From the NCBI RefSeq assembly GCF_900112245.1, contig NZ_FOYX01000001.1:1785856-1849855 (forward strand): DNA of 64,000 bases. The letters run 5' to 3'. The notes below the pieces were generated by a model. It was not told where the DNA came from. It saw only the letters and a list, made by a program, of their open reading frames with translations, and searched no databases. The number at the start of each line of letters is the position of its first letter. Position 1 is the first letter of the stretch. Made by a program: the position numbers and the translations under genes. Shown in pieces: positions 1 through 8,871 of this stretch. This DNA comes from Maribacter stanieri (lineage in GTDB: Bacteria > Bacteroidota > Bacteroidia > Flavobacteriales > Flavobacteriaceae).

Positions 1-35
1 GTTCGTTTACCTTCAACTTACAGGTTAATTTCTAA
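1..35 (+). CDS. SusC/RagA-type TonB-dependent transporter, 3' end only
   Basis: Only the last codons are in the window. The third frame reads SFTFNLQVNF followed by TAA at 33-35. Alternating hydrophobic residues ending in phenylalanine are the usual C-terminal beta-strand of an outer-membrane barrel. A SusD gene follows 30 bases later, and SusC directly before SusD is the standard order. The identity as SusC is inferred from this strand and the neighbour. Confidence 0.7.
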   Translation, partial: SFTFNLQVNF

Positions 36-65
36 TAGAAGTAGCTACAATAAAATAAAGAAATC

Positions 66-1619
66 ATGAAAAAAACATTAGTAATAATATTTACCCTAGT
101 TATGGCGGTAAGCTGTACCGAGGATTTTGAAACGATCAATATTAATCCTAATTATCCCGCTTCTGCACAACCAGAACTATTGTTGCCGGGCATTCAAAGA
201 GAGATGGCATACAATTGGGGCAGTCAAGGTTGGGAAGAAGGTTTTACCGTAGTACAATATGGCGCACGATTACAGTTTACTAGTGGCGATACCTATAATT
301 GGTCACCTTCTGGCGATCCGTATGATAATGCCTATGCATCTTTACGTGATGTGGAAAATATCATTAGGGATACTAGGGAAAATGAAGATGCACAGAATTA
401 CTATGGGGTTGCTTTGGTAATGAAATCTTGGATATACTCTTATGTTACCGATGCGTATGGCGATGTTCCTTATTCAGAAGCCACTAGTGGTATCGAAAAC
501 GGAAATGTAACACCTGTTTTTGATGCTCAAAGTACTATTTATGCTGGTATTCTGTCAGATTTGGAAATGGCGAATACGCTGTTGACCGATGCTGATAATA
601 TTTCGGGTGATATTTTCTACGATGGTGATATTGCAAAATGGAGAAAATTTGCAAACTCCCTTAGACTACGTTTGTTAATGCGTATCAGTGATGTTGATAA
701 TGCAACTGCAGTTGCAGGTATGACCCAAATAACAAGTAATCCTTCATTATATCCAATTTTTGAAAGTAACGATGATATGACTTTCGTGGAATGGAATTCT
801 GATAATCCACAACCTAAATATGATACCCGTAGTGGTAGTTTTGATGAGGTTCGTTTAAGCCAGACTTTAGAGAAACGTTTAAAAGAGTTAGGGGATAACC
901 GTTTGTATGTTTTTGCACAACCCACTTCAAATTCTGAAAAAGGAATTTTCTCTGAAGATTTTGATGATTATGTAGGTATGCCAAACGGATTAGATGATGA
1001 GGCTGCTTTAGGATACAGTCCTACGGGAAACCCTGATGAGTCTGGATCTAACTTTATTTCTAGATTAGGTATTTTACTAGGATGTAGAGCATGTAATCCA
1101 GAAGAAGCTTCAGCTACAGCTTCACATACAATTATTATGAGTTACTCTGAGCTACAGTTTATTTTAGCTGAAGCAGCAGAAAGAGGATTCATAACTTCTG
1201 GTGATGCAGCAATGTACTATGAAAATGGAATTAAAGCTTCTTTTGAGTATTATACGGAAAGAGTTGCTGCAGGCGGATGGTCAGATATTACCAATGCAAT
1301 GCAGGCTACAGATCTTGACGCATATGTAGCACAAGATGCTGTAGCTTTTACAGGTGATTCCGATGATAACTTAGCTAAAATTGCACTTCAAAAATGGATT
1401 TCTCTTTTCTATACCGGTTTTGAAGGCTGGTCAGATTGGAGAAGAACTGGTATGCCAGAGGTGACGCCTGGTCCAGATGCTGTTAATGATGGTCGGGTTC
1501 CAGTTCGTTTTCAATACCCAAATTCTGTAAAATCTACAAACAGTGAAAATTATAACGCTGCTGTTCAAAACATGGGTGCAGATAATATTAATACCAAACT
1601 TTGGTGGGATGTTTATTAA
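66..1619 (+). CDS. SusD/RagB-like outer-membrane nutrient-binding lipoprotein
   Basis: This 517-residue protein begins with a lipoprotein signal (hydrophobic residues 5-15, lipobox MAVSC with Cys17). The body fits the SusD-like family: an early NPNYPA stretch, a helical TPR-like core and the aromatic-rich C-terminal part with the GWSDWRRTG motif. SusD proteins sit on the cell surface as the lid of a SusC channel and bind the incoming nutrient. Here the partners downstream are phosphoesterases and ethanolamine genes rather than glycoside hydrolases, so the cargo is probably a phosphorylated amino-alcohol or its glycerol ester; that substrate is inference. The gene overlaps the next one by 11 bases, which implies coupled expression. 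Confidence 0.9.
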   Translation: MKKTLVIIFTLVMAVSCTEDFETININPNYPASAQPELLLPGIQREMAYNWGSQGWEEGFTVVQYGARLQFTSGDTYNWSPSGDPYDNAYASLRDVENIIRDTRENEDAQNYYGVALVMKSWIYSYVTDAYGDVPYSEATSGIENGNVTPVFDAQSTIYAGILSDLEMANTLLTDADNISGDIFYDGDIAKWRKFANSLRLRLLMRISDVDNATAVAGMTQITSNPSLYPIFESNDDMTFVEWNSDNPQPKYDTRSGSFDEVRLSQTLEKRLKELGDNRLYVFAQPTSNSEKGIFSEDFDDYVGMPNGLDDEAALGYSPTGNPDESGSNFISRLGILLGCRACNPEEASATASHTIIMSYSELQFILAEAAERGFITSGDAAMYYENGIKASFEYYTERVAAGGWSDITNAMQATDLDAYVAQDAVAFTGDSDDNLAKIALQKWISLFYTGFEGWSDWRRTGMPEVTPGPDAVNDGRVPVRFQYPNSVKSTNSENYNAAVQNMGADNINTKLWWDVY

Positions 1620-3288
1620 GCACGTGGATCTTAAAATCTTAGTGAGATTTATACCAATTTTTTTACTGACCATAGGGATGACCTCCCTATGGTCTTGTAA
1701 TTATGATAAATTAGATGATCTAAGTAGCAATCCAACCCATGTTGTAGTAATAGGGTTTGATGGGTTAAGTCCTGACGGATTACAACAAGCCAATACACCT
1801 ACTTTTGATAAAATAATGGTAGAAGGGGCATCTACTATGCATGCAAGATCTGTATTGCCAACAAGTTCTAGTACTAATTGGGCTTCCATGATTATGGGTG
1901 CCGGACCAGAACAACATGGTATTACCTCAAATTCTTGGGAACGGGATAATTTTGTCTTACCCGCGGTTACACAAAGCGAACCGTTTTTATTTCCATCTAT
2001 TTTTCATTTAATACGTGAACAAAAAAGTGCTGGAGAAATTGGTGCTATTTATCACTGGGGTGGTTTTGGCAGACTGTTTGAAAAAAGTGATGTGGACTTT
2101 GATGAGCACCCAGTAACGGAAGAAGAAACTGCCGTAAATGCCAGTAGCTATATAAAAGTGAAAAATCCACTGTTTACGTTTATTCACTTTGATCATATAG
2201 ATCACGCTGGTCATGAATATGGGCATGGTACAAAAGAATACTATACTTCTGTTGAAAAGGCAGATTCATTATTGGCAGAGGTTATGAAAGCAATTGCAGA
2301 GTCAGACATGGCAGAAAACACAATGGTCATAATTAGCTCCGACCATGGTGGAACAGGAAAAGGTCACGGCGGCGAGTCATTAGATGAAATAGAGATACCT
2401 TTTATTGTATGGGGTAAAGGTATAAGAAAGAACTATCAAATAAAGTATCCGGTATATCAATATGATAATGCGGCAACAGTAGCATATGCATTGCAAATTG
2501 AAACACCACGTGCTTGGATCGGTAAACCGGTTATTGAAGCCTTTGAGGGTGAAAAAGTGATTGATAAGTATCCTATCCTAGTGCAGTTAAAACAACCGGA
2601 ATTAGGGATGCATGCTAAAGGGTATTCTTCTGAAGGCGGATTGTATAATGATTCCGCAGAGCTTATTTTAAAAAATCCTAATGATAAGGGCGAAATTAAA
2701 TACACACTCAATGGTGCCATGCCAAAAAGTAACTCCGAAACGTTTACTTCCTCTGTTTTACTTAAGGAAAATACAGTGGTAAAGAGTGCCGTTTTCGTTG
2801 ATGGGAAACTAAGTAGTCCAGTAAATGAGGCTTATTTCAGAATAAAACCGGTAGCTCTTGTAAAGCCTATTGATTTTGAGGTTTTTCATTTAGATAACTT
2901 GTCTTTTATTCCATCTATAGGAAATAGAAAACCAGATGCAAAGGGTAATACTTTTGAATTTTCATCAGTAGAAGTCCGGTCGCACATAAAGCCAAACACT
3001 TTATTCAAATTTACCAGTAATCTTAAAATCGAAGAAGAAGATAACTACGAATTTGCTATTCGCTCAGATGACGGCAGCAAACTATTTATAGATGGAGCTT
3101 TGGTAGTTGATAATGATGGTGATCATGGTGTTAGAACAAAAAACGGGAGTATTGATTTAGAAAAAGGTAATCATACCATAGAAATGTTATGGTTTAATGG
3201 CGGTGGAGATGGTTGGTTAGATGTATATGTAAATAGCGATAAAATGCCTAACCAAATTTTGTCTACGAACCTTTTAAGAAAGAACTAG
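1609..3288 (+). CDS. Lipoprotein type I phosphodiesterase / nucleotide pyrophosphatase (alkaline phosphatase superfamily) with C-terminal PA14 domain
   Basis: The chosen ATG gives a 559-residue protein with a clear lipoprotein signal and lipobox LWSC at Cys30; a reading frame extends upstream to 1543 but would bury the signal. Metal-site motifs of the NPP family are present: Asp51 in GFDGL, the nucleophile region PTSSSTNW (84-91), DHIDHAGH (195-202) and SSDHGG (Asp245, His246). Residues about 345-435 look like a chitobiase C-terminal (CHB_HEX_C) domain and about 455-555 like a PA14 domain (RSDDGSKLFIDG). NPP enzymes hydrolyse phosphodiesters, and some mammalian members act on glycerophosphocholine, so a glycerophosphoethanolamine-type substrate is plausible here but not shown. 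Confidence 0.85.
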   Translation: MFIKHVDLKILVRFIPIFLLTIGMTSLWSCNYDKLDDLSSNPTHVVVIGFDGLSPDGLQQANTPTFDKIMVEGASTMHARSVLPTSSSTNWASMIMGAGPEQHGITSNSWERDNFVLPAVTQSEPFLFPSIFHLIREQKSAGEIGAIYHWGGFGRLFEKSDVDFDEHPVTEEETAVNASSYIKVKNPLFTFIHFDHIDHAGHEYGHGTKEYYTSVEKADSLLAEVMKAIAESDMAENTMVIISSDHGGTGKGHGGESLDEIEIPFIVWGKGIRKNYQIKYPVYQYDNAATVAYALQIETPRAWIGKPVIEAFEGEKVIDKYPILVQLKQPELGMHAKGYSSEGGLYNDSAELILKNPNDKGEIKYTLNGAMPKSNSETFTSSVLLKENTVVKSAVFVDGKLSSPVNEAYFRIKPVALVKPIDFEVFHLDNLSFIPSIGNRKPDAKGNTFEFSSVEVRSHIKPNTLFKFTSNLKIEEEDNYEFAIRSDDGSKLFIDGALVVDNDGDHGVRTKNGSIDLEKGNHTIEMLWFNGGGDGWLDVYVNSDKMPNQILSTNLLRKN

Positions 3289-3290
3289 AC

Positions 3291-4568
3291 TTGAAAAATT
3301 ATAGACATCTAAGTTTGGTTTTTATACTCTTTATTTCAGCATTGTGTTCGGCCCAAAGTAATGGTGAGCAGCTGCCATCTTGGGAAGAAGGTATGTTATA
3401 TATTCACCACATCAATACGGGTAGGGGAGATGCTGCTTTTGCAATTTTACCAGATGGTACTACATTGTTGATTGATGCGGGCGATACGTCAGAGAAGCAC
3501 CCAAGAACTTTATCTGCACGAAATGCGCAACGTATGCCTAATACTAATAAATCGGCTCCAGGTTGGCTTATAGATTATATACAGCAGTTTTTTCCAAAAG
3601 GATATAAAAAACAGTTGAATTATGCATTGATTACTCATTACCACGATGATCATTTTGGTGAGTTGGATAGTTTGAGGTTGAAGGCTTCTGATGGAGATTA
3701 TTTGCTTACCGGTATTACCGAAGTAGGTCATACTATACCTATTAATAAGATGTTGGATAGAGGGTTTTCATATCCAATTAATTTAAAGGATTACGCTATC
3801 CAAAACCAAGAACGGTTTACAAGCGATATCTACGGTATGGTACCAACCCTTAAAAATTATTGGAAGTTTTTAGAGGTTAAAAAGCATAAAACAGGAATGG
3901 TTCACGAGCAATTGGTCGCTGGTCAAAAAAATCAAATAGCACTAGTAAATAACCCCAATAAATTTCCAGAATTTCAGATCCGCAACATTGCTGTTAACGG
4001 TACCATATGGACAGGAATCGATAATGATACGCTAGCACTTTTTTCCAATGGTATTTACCCAGGTGAAAATCCGTTGAGCACCGGTATAAAAATCAGCTAC
4101 GGAGCGTTCGATTACTTTACAGGCGGAGATATAAGTGGCGTGAACGATTTTGGCGGAACAGATATGAATTCTATAGAAGCCAATATTGCACCTGTTATAG
4201 GAGCCGTTGATGTGGCAACATTGAATCATCATGGTAATCGTGATTCTCAAAATACGTACTATGTTCGTTCGCTAAGACCTAGAGTTTGGATTCAGCAAAA
4301 TTGGTCATCAGACCATCCGGGTGATGAAGTTTTAAGGCGTATCACCTCTGAAAAACTGTATCCGGGGCAGCGCGATATCTTTTCAAATGTAATGTTGCAA
4401 GCAAATAAAGATGTAATTGGTGATCGGTTGAATCAATATAAAAGTCAGAACGGACATATTGTACTTCGTGTGCATCCAGAAGGGAAATCATACACTATTT
4501 TTATTCTTGACGACACTTCGGTGAAGCGAGAAATAACAGCACAATTCGGACCTTATGAAGCAAGATAA
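3291..4568 (+). CDS. Exported metallo-beta-lactamase-fold hydrolase
   Basis: The 425-residue product starts at TTG, two bases after the previous stop, and has a signal peptide ending near CSAQ (about residue 22). The metal signature is THYHDDHFG with His116, His118, Asp120 and His121; a second ligand region is LNHHGN. The N-terminal strand IHHINTGRGDAAF resembles the ComEC/Rec2-like branch of the fold, which also includes the pneumococcal phosphorylcholine esterase. The product probably acts in the periplasm. A phosphodiesterase role beside the NPP enzyme is inference from context; the substrate is unknown. The 3' end overlaps the next gene by 14 bases. Confidence 0.75.
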   Translation: MKNYRHLSLVFILFISALCSAQSNGEQLPSWEEGMLYIHHINTGRGDAAFAILPDGTTLLIDAGDTSEKHPRTLSARNAQRMPNTNKSAPGWLIDYIQQFFPKGYKKQLNYALITHYHDDHFGELDSLRLKASDGDYLLTGITEVGHTIPINKMLDRGFSYPINLKDYAIQNQERFTSDIYGMVPTLKNYWKFLEVKKHKTGMVHEQLVAGQKNQIALVNNPNKFPEFQIRNIAVNGTIWTGIDNDTLALFSNGIYPGENPLSTGIKISYGAFDYFTGGDISGVNDFGGTDMNSIEANIAPVIGAVDVATLNHHGNRDSQNTYYVRSLRPRVWIQQNWSSDHPGDEVLRRITSEKLYPGQRDIFSNVMLQANKDVIGDRLNQYKSQNGHIVLRVHPEGKSYTIFILDDTSVKREITAQFGPYEAR

Positions 4569-5907
4569 ATCACAGAATAGGCGTACAGAAGGTGATATTA
4601 ATGGTACGAAGGCAAGGAAAGAATGGCATGCGGGTATTACTGATGCGAAGACGTTGCAACTTTTAGAAAAAGATGCCCGTTACTTTTTTCATCAAGCCTT
4701 GTCTACACCTTGTTTAGATGTATTAGATAATTGCAATGGTGCATATATTGAAAACATATCGGGTAAAAAATATCTTGATTTTCATGGAAATAATGTGCAC
4801 CAATTGGGTTTTTCGCATCCAAAATTAGTACAATGTTTAACGGAACAATTACAGGGACTTACATTTTCAACAAGAAGATATACCAATGAGCCTGCTATCC
4901 GATTTGCGGAAAAGCTGACTTCTTTGCTTCCCTCAGATTTGAACAGAGTCTTAATGACACCTAATGGAAGCTCGGCAATAGGTATTGCGTTGAAATTAGC
5001 GCGCGCTATTACCGGTAAATTTAAGGTAGTATCATTTTGGGATTCGTTTCATGGTGCTTCACTTGATGCAATTAGTGTGGGTGGTGAAGCTGTATTTAGG
5101 GAGTATATGGGACCTATGATGCCGGGTGTTGAAAGAATACCGCCACCGGTAACCTATCGTGGAATTTTTGAAGGTAACGAAAGCAAATGTTTAGAGCATT
5201 TAGAATATGTGTTCGCCAAAGAAGGTGATATCGGTGCTTTTATAACAGAAACAGTGCGTAACACAGATGTGCAATTGCCTTCGGTTGAATTTTGGCAAGA
5301 AGCCCGTGCCTTATGTGATAAATATGGAGTTGTTCTCATTTTAGACGAAATACCTATTGCATTGGGCAGAACAGGAAAAATGTTCGCTTTCGAGCATTAT
5401 GGAATAGAACCAGATATTCTGTGTTTGGGAAAAGGATTAGGAGGAGGCATTTTTCCACAAGCGGCAATTGTAACCCGAGATCGGTATAATAATTTTTCGG
5501 ATATATCATTGGGACATTACACCCATGAGAAGAGTCCACTAGGTGCAATAGCTGCATTGACAACCTTGGAAATTATTGTGGAAGAGAAAATTTTGCATAA
5601 GATTGCGGGTGACTCATTGACCATGTGTACTGCAATGACTATTTTAAAAGATAAATATGACTTGATCGGTGATGTTCGTGGTCGTGGATTGTTATGGGGA
5701 ATAGAGCTGGTAACCAATAGGGATACTAAAGAGAAAGCAATACATCAAGCGGAACAGGTAATGTATGAATGCCTTCATAATGGATTAAGCTTTAAGGTTT
5801 CTGCAGGCAATGTGCTGCAATTGGCACCGGCATTGACTATTTCTCGCAAAGAATTAAAAGATGCAATTCAAATATTAGATAATGCGCTATATCGCGTCAG
5901 TAATTAA
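4555..5907 (+). CDS. Class III PLP-dependent enzyme, candidate phosphoethanolamine phospho-lyase or related amino-alkylphosph(on)ate lyase
   Basis: This 450-residue protein has no signal peptide and is cytosolic. It shows the class III aminotransferase fold signatures: LDEIP with Asp264 (pyridine nitrogen contact), then GRTGK and PDILCLGKGLGGG with the Schiff-base lysine Lys293. The distinctive segment GHYTHEKSP follows. The family contains true aminotransferases but also lyases for phosphoethanolamine (AGXT2L1/ETNPPL type) and for (R)-1-hydroxy-2-aminoethylphosphonate (PbfA). Lying among phosphoesterases and eutBC, a lyase producing an aldehyde plus ammonia and phosphate fits best, though this is inference. 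It overlaps the preceding gene by 14 bases. Confidence 0.75.
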   Translation: MKQDKSQNRRTEGDINGTKARKEWHAGITDAKTLQLLEKDARYFFHQALSTPCLDVLDNCNGAYIENISGKKYLDFHGNNVHQLGFSHPKLVQCLTEQLQGLTFSTRRYTNEPAIRFAEKLTSLLPSDLNRVLMTPNGSSAIGIALKLARAITGKFKVVSFWDSFHGASLDAISVGGEAVFREYMGPMMPGVERIPPPVTYRGIFEGNESKCLEHLEYVFAKEGDIGAFITETVRNTDVQLPSVEFWQEARALCDKYGVVLILDEIPIALGRTGKMFAFEHYGIEPDILCLGKGLGGGIFPQAAIVTRDRYNNFSDISLGHYTHEKSPLGAIAALTTLEIIVEEKILHKIAGDSLTMCTAMTILKDKYDLIGDVRGRGLLWGIELVTNRDTKEKAIHQAEQVMYECLHNGLSFKVSAGNVLQLAPALTISRKELKDAIQILDNALYRVSN

Positions 5908-5913
5908 ACAGTT

Positions 5914-7500
5914 ATGAAAATACTTAAATTTATTTGGGTGGCTATCTTATTAATAGGGGCTGCAACATATGCACAAGATAAGGTTGTTTTTGTGGTACAA
6001 CCCTATTTACAAAATGCAAGTCCCACCGAAATGACTATTATGTGGGAGACTTCTATGGGAGAAGAGAGTGTAGTTGAATATGGAACTTCTCCTAAATTGG
6101 GCAAAAAAGCTACGGGTGTTGCTAATGATATTAATTTTACCAAAGCTCGTATTCATGAAGTGAATATTACAGGGCTAAAACGTTTTACGGAATATTTTTA
6201 TAGAGTAAAAACGGGTAAGTTATTATCAGATATCTATCAGTTTAAAACTCCTCCATTTGCAAGTGATCATGAATCATTCAATCTATTGGCAATGAGTGAT
6301 ATGCAAATAGATCATCAGAACCCTGATAAGTTCAATGAAATAGTAAATAAGGGGATAGTACCATTTTTAAAATCGGAATACGGTAACGAGGTGCCAGATG
6401 ATCTAGCATTGGTTTTAGTCCCTGGAGATTTGGTGGAGAACGGGGCAAAATATGAGCAATGGCAAAATGATTTTTTTAAACCTGCGAAAAATTTATTTTC
6501 AGAAGTACCTGTGTATCCTGTTTTGGGTAATCACGAGCGTAATTCTAACTTCTATTTCAAATATTTCAGCCTTCCTAAAAACGGAACACCAGCATATGCA
6601 GAGCATTGGTGGTATAAAGATTATGGAAATACCAGAATAATAGGACTGAATTCAAATGAAGGCTATAGAGATAGCCGTGAGCAATTTGCGTGGTTGAAAT
6701 CCTTACTTGAAGAAACAGCGAAAAACGAGGATATTGATTTTGTTTTTGCGCAATTACATCATCCACACAAATCGGAATTATGGATTCCTGGTGAAGAAGA
6801 ATCTTCAGGTAAAGTGGTGAAAATGTTAGAGGAGTTTACAACAGAAACAGGAAAACCAAGTCTTCACTTTTTTGGACATACGCATGGCTATTCTCGTGGG
6901 CAATCTAAAGACCATAAACATTTATGGGTTAATGTTGCAACGGCAGGCGGAGCAATTGATAATTGGGGTGAATTTGAAGGTAGGGATTATGATGAATTTA
7001 GTGTAACCCAAGATGAATACGGTTTTGTTATGGTTGAGGTAGATGGTGATAAAACAAACCCAAAATTCACCATAATAAGAATTAGTCGGGGTAATGAAAA
7101 TGTATTTCGAGAAAACGAACAGACCGATGAGATAACTATATATGCCAATGAGCATAAACCAAATATTCCAATAGCTGTTTCACCAAATGAAGTAATAGAA
7201 TTTACAGGAGGTATGTTAAAGGCAGAACCTTTTGAAAGTACTTTTGAGAATGCCTATCATGCAGCTTCGCACTGGCAGATTTCTACTACTGATGATTTTA
7301 CTAATTTGGTGTTGGATAGCTGGAAGCAATCTGAAAATTGGTATTATTTGGAAAACCGTCAAAAAGGTGATGATTTAACCGATGAACCTACTAGAAGATT
7401 ACAACCAAACACCTCTTATTTTTGGCGTGTTCGTTATAGAGATCAACATTTAAACTGGAGTGACTGGTCTACAATACAATCATTTAAAACTAATAATTAA
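5914..7500 (+). CDS. Exported purple-acid-phosphatase-like metallophosphoesterase with N-terminal and C-terminal Fn3-like domains
   Basis: The 528-residue product has a signal peptide (about residues 1-20, ending ATYAQ). Residues about 25-110 form the Fn3-like N-terminal domain of purple acid phosphatases (VQPYLQNASPTEMTIMWET). The calcineurin-type catalytic core follows with SDMQ (Asp129), PGDL (Asp172), GNHE (Asn206, His207), a histidine pair in QLHHPH and GHTHG (321-325). The C-terminal 100 residues resemble another Fn3 domain (NTSYFWRVRYRD). It should remove phosphate from monoesters in the periplasm, for example phosphoethanolamine. It starts six bases after the PLP-enzyme gene and belongs to the same apparent operon. 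Confidence 0.85.
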   Translation: MKILKFIWVAILLIGAATYAQDKVVFVVQPYLQNASPTEMTIMWETSMGEESVVEYGTSPKLGKKATGVANDINFTKARIHEVNITGLKRFTEYFYRVKTGKLLSDIYQFKTPPFASDHESFNLLAMSDMQIDHQNPDKFNEIVNKGIVPFLKSEYGNEVPDDLALVLVPGDLVENGAKYEQWQNDFFKPAKNLFSEVPVYPVLGNHERNSNFYFKYFSLPKNGTPAYAEHWWYKDYGNTRIIGLNSNEGYRDSREQFAWLKSLLEETAKNEDIDFVFAQLHHPHKSELWIPGEEESSGKVVKMLEEFTTETGKPSLHFFGHTHGYSRGQSKDHKHLWVNVATAGGAIDNWGEFEGRDYDEFSVTQDEYGFVMVEVDGDKTNPKFTIIRISRGNENVFRENEQTDEITIYANEHKPNIPIAVSPNEVIEFTGGMLKAEPFESTFENAYHAASHWQISTTDDFTNLVLDSWKQSENWYYLENRQKGDDLTDEPTRRLQPNTSYFWRVRYRDQHLNWSDWSTIQSFKTNN

Positions 7501-7507
7501 ATTACTT

Positions 7508-8593
7508 ATGGAAAGATTATTTAAAGTAACTGCTATTATCATGTTATTGACTTCTATGTCAATAAAAGCGCAGCAAGACAAGAATCCAAATGTGTTTTTG
7601 ATTACATTAGATGGGGTACGTTGGCAAGATGTATTTACTGGCATGGATACTAACTTGTTAAATAGCGACTATACTGAAAACAAGGAGCTATTAACCAGTA
7701 AATTTATGGGAAGCTCTTTAGAAGAAAACAGAAAATTACTGATGCCATTTTTCTGGAATACCATTGCCAAAGAAGGTCAATTACATGGGAATAGAACAAA
7801 AGGAAGTAAAGTAGACCTCACCAATAAAATGCTATTTTCTTACCCAGGATATAATGAGATTTTAACGGGTAAAGCTGATGATGAAAATATAGACAGTAAT
7901 GATAAAAATTACAATAAGAATAGTACCATCTTAGAAACAGCGAACATGTCTAATGGTTATAAGGGGAAAGTGGCAGCCTTTGGTAGCTGGGATGTTTTTC
8001 CGTTCATTATTAATGATAAGAGAAGTGGAGTGCCGGTTAATGCTGGTTATATGGATGCTTCTGGTGATTTAAATGAAAAAGAAAAGTTTTTAAATGAGAT
8101 ACAACGTCAAGCGCCTATAGTATGGGAGAGTGTTAGGTTAGATGTTTTTACGCATCATTTTGCAAAAGAATATGTAAAAAAGAACCATCCCAAATTAGTA
8201 TATATTTCATATGGCGAGACTGATGATTTTGCGCACGGTGGCTTGTTTGATTTCTACATGAAGTCATTACAAAATACAGATGCTTTAATTGCCGACTTAT
8301 GGAGTTTTGTTCAAAATGACCCTATATATAAAGACAATACTTATTTTATAATAACAACCGATCATGGAAGGGGAGAAGGTATTGAGGAAGGTTCTAAATG
8401 GACAGGTCATGGTTCAGATGTAAAAGGAGCAGAACATACATGGCTGGCTATATTGGGTCCAGATGTTAAGGCAATTGGAGAAGTTAGTAATGGGCAATTA
8501 TACACCAATCAAATTGCGCCAACAGTTGCTAAAATTTTAAACTTAAAAATAGATGCAGAGGTGATGCCGGGGAATCCACTTGAACTAAATTAG
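7508..8593 (+). CDS. Exported alkaline-phosphatase-superfamily hydrolase
   Basis: The selected ATG, seven bases after the previous stop, gives 361 residues with a clean signal peptide ending SIKAQQ; an in-frame extension to 7460 would overlap the previous gene and lacks a signal. Metal-ligand motifs of the superfamily are visible: ITLDG (Asp35), DDFAH (Asp239, His243), TTDHG (Asp285, His286) and GHGS (His301). It resembles the phosphoglyceromutase/phosphodiesterase branch and lacks the added domains of the NPP enzyme upstream. It is probably the last gene of the first transcription unit, since a strong terminator follows. Its 3' end is duplicated as a fragment at 12306-12401. Confidence 0.8.
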   Translation: MERLFKVTAIIMLLTSMSIKAQQDKNPNVFLITLDGVRWQDVFTGMDTNLLNSDYTENKELLTSKFMGSSLEENRKLLMPFFWNTIAKEGQLHGNRTKGSKVDLTNKMLFSYPGYNEILTGKADDENIDSNDKNYNKNSTILETANMSNGYKGKVAAFGSWDVFPFIINDKRSGVPVNAGYMDASGDLNEKEKFLNEIQRQAPIVWESVRLDVFTHHFAKEYVKKNHPKLVYISYGETDDFAHGGLFDFYMKSLQNTDALIADLWSFVQNDPIYKDNTYFIITTDHGRGEGIEEGSKWTGHGSDVKGAEHTWLAILGPDVKAIGEVSNGQLYTNQIAPTVAKILNLKIDAEVMPGNPLELN

Positions 8594-8643
8594 TCTAGTT
8601 GCATATAATGCTAAAATTTGTTTGCAACTTATCATGAGATAAT

Positions 8644-8678
8644 AACCGATACATCTTTAATGTGTATCGGTTTTTTTA
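8644..8678 (+). terminator. Rho-independent terminator after the phosphoesterase operon
   Basis: A perfect 10-bp stem (8644-8653 with 8663-8672, core CCGATACA/TGTATCGG) with a 9-base loop runs into seven T residues. It separates the SusD-phosphatase unit from the permease-eutBC unit. Confidence 0.85.
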
Positions 8679-8871
8679 TTACTACGGTTGGTTTAAATGT
8701 AGTTTATGTGTGCTTAAAATTCAAATTACCCAATTATTTTGTGTGATTTTTAATGATTTCGAAGTTTTTTACGAGTCCCTTTAAATAAAAATACATGTAT
8801 GGGTTTACGCCTATAAATTAAGCTATTTTTAAGATGATTATGATTCAACTTAATTTTATTAGAATTTAGAA

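Noticed and set aside
1543-1608. Upstream extension of the NPP phosphodiesterase gene
   Set aside because: It lies inside the SusD gene and would place 22 residues before a complete lipoprotein signal.
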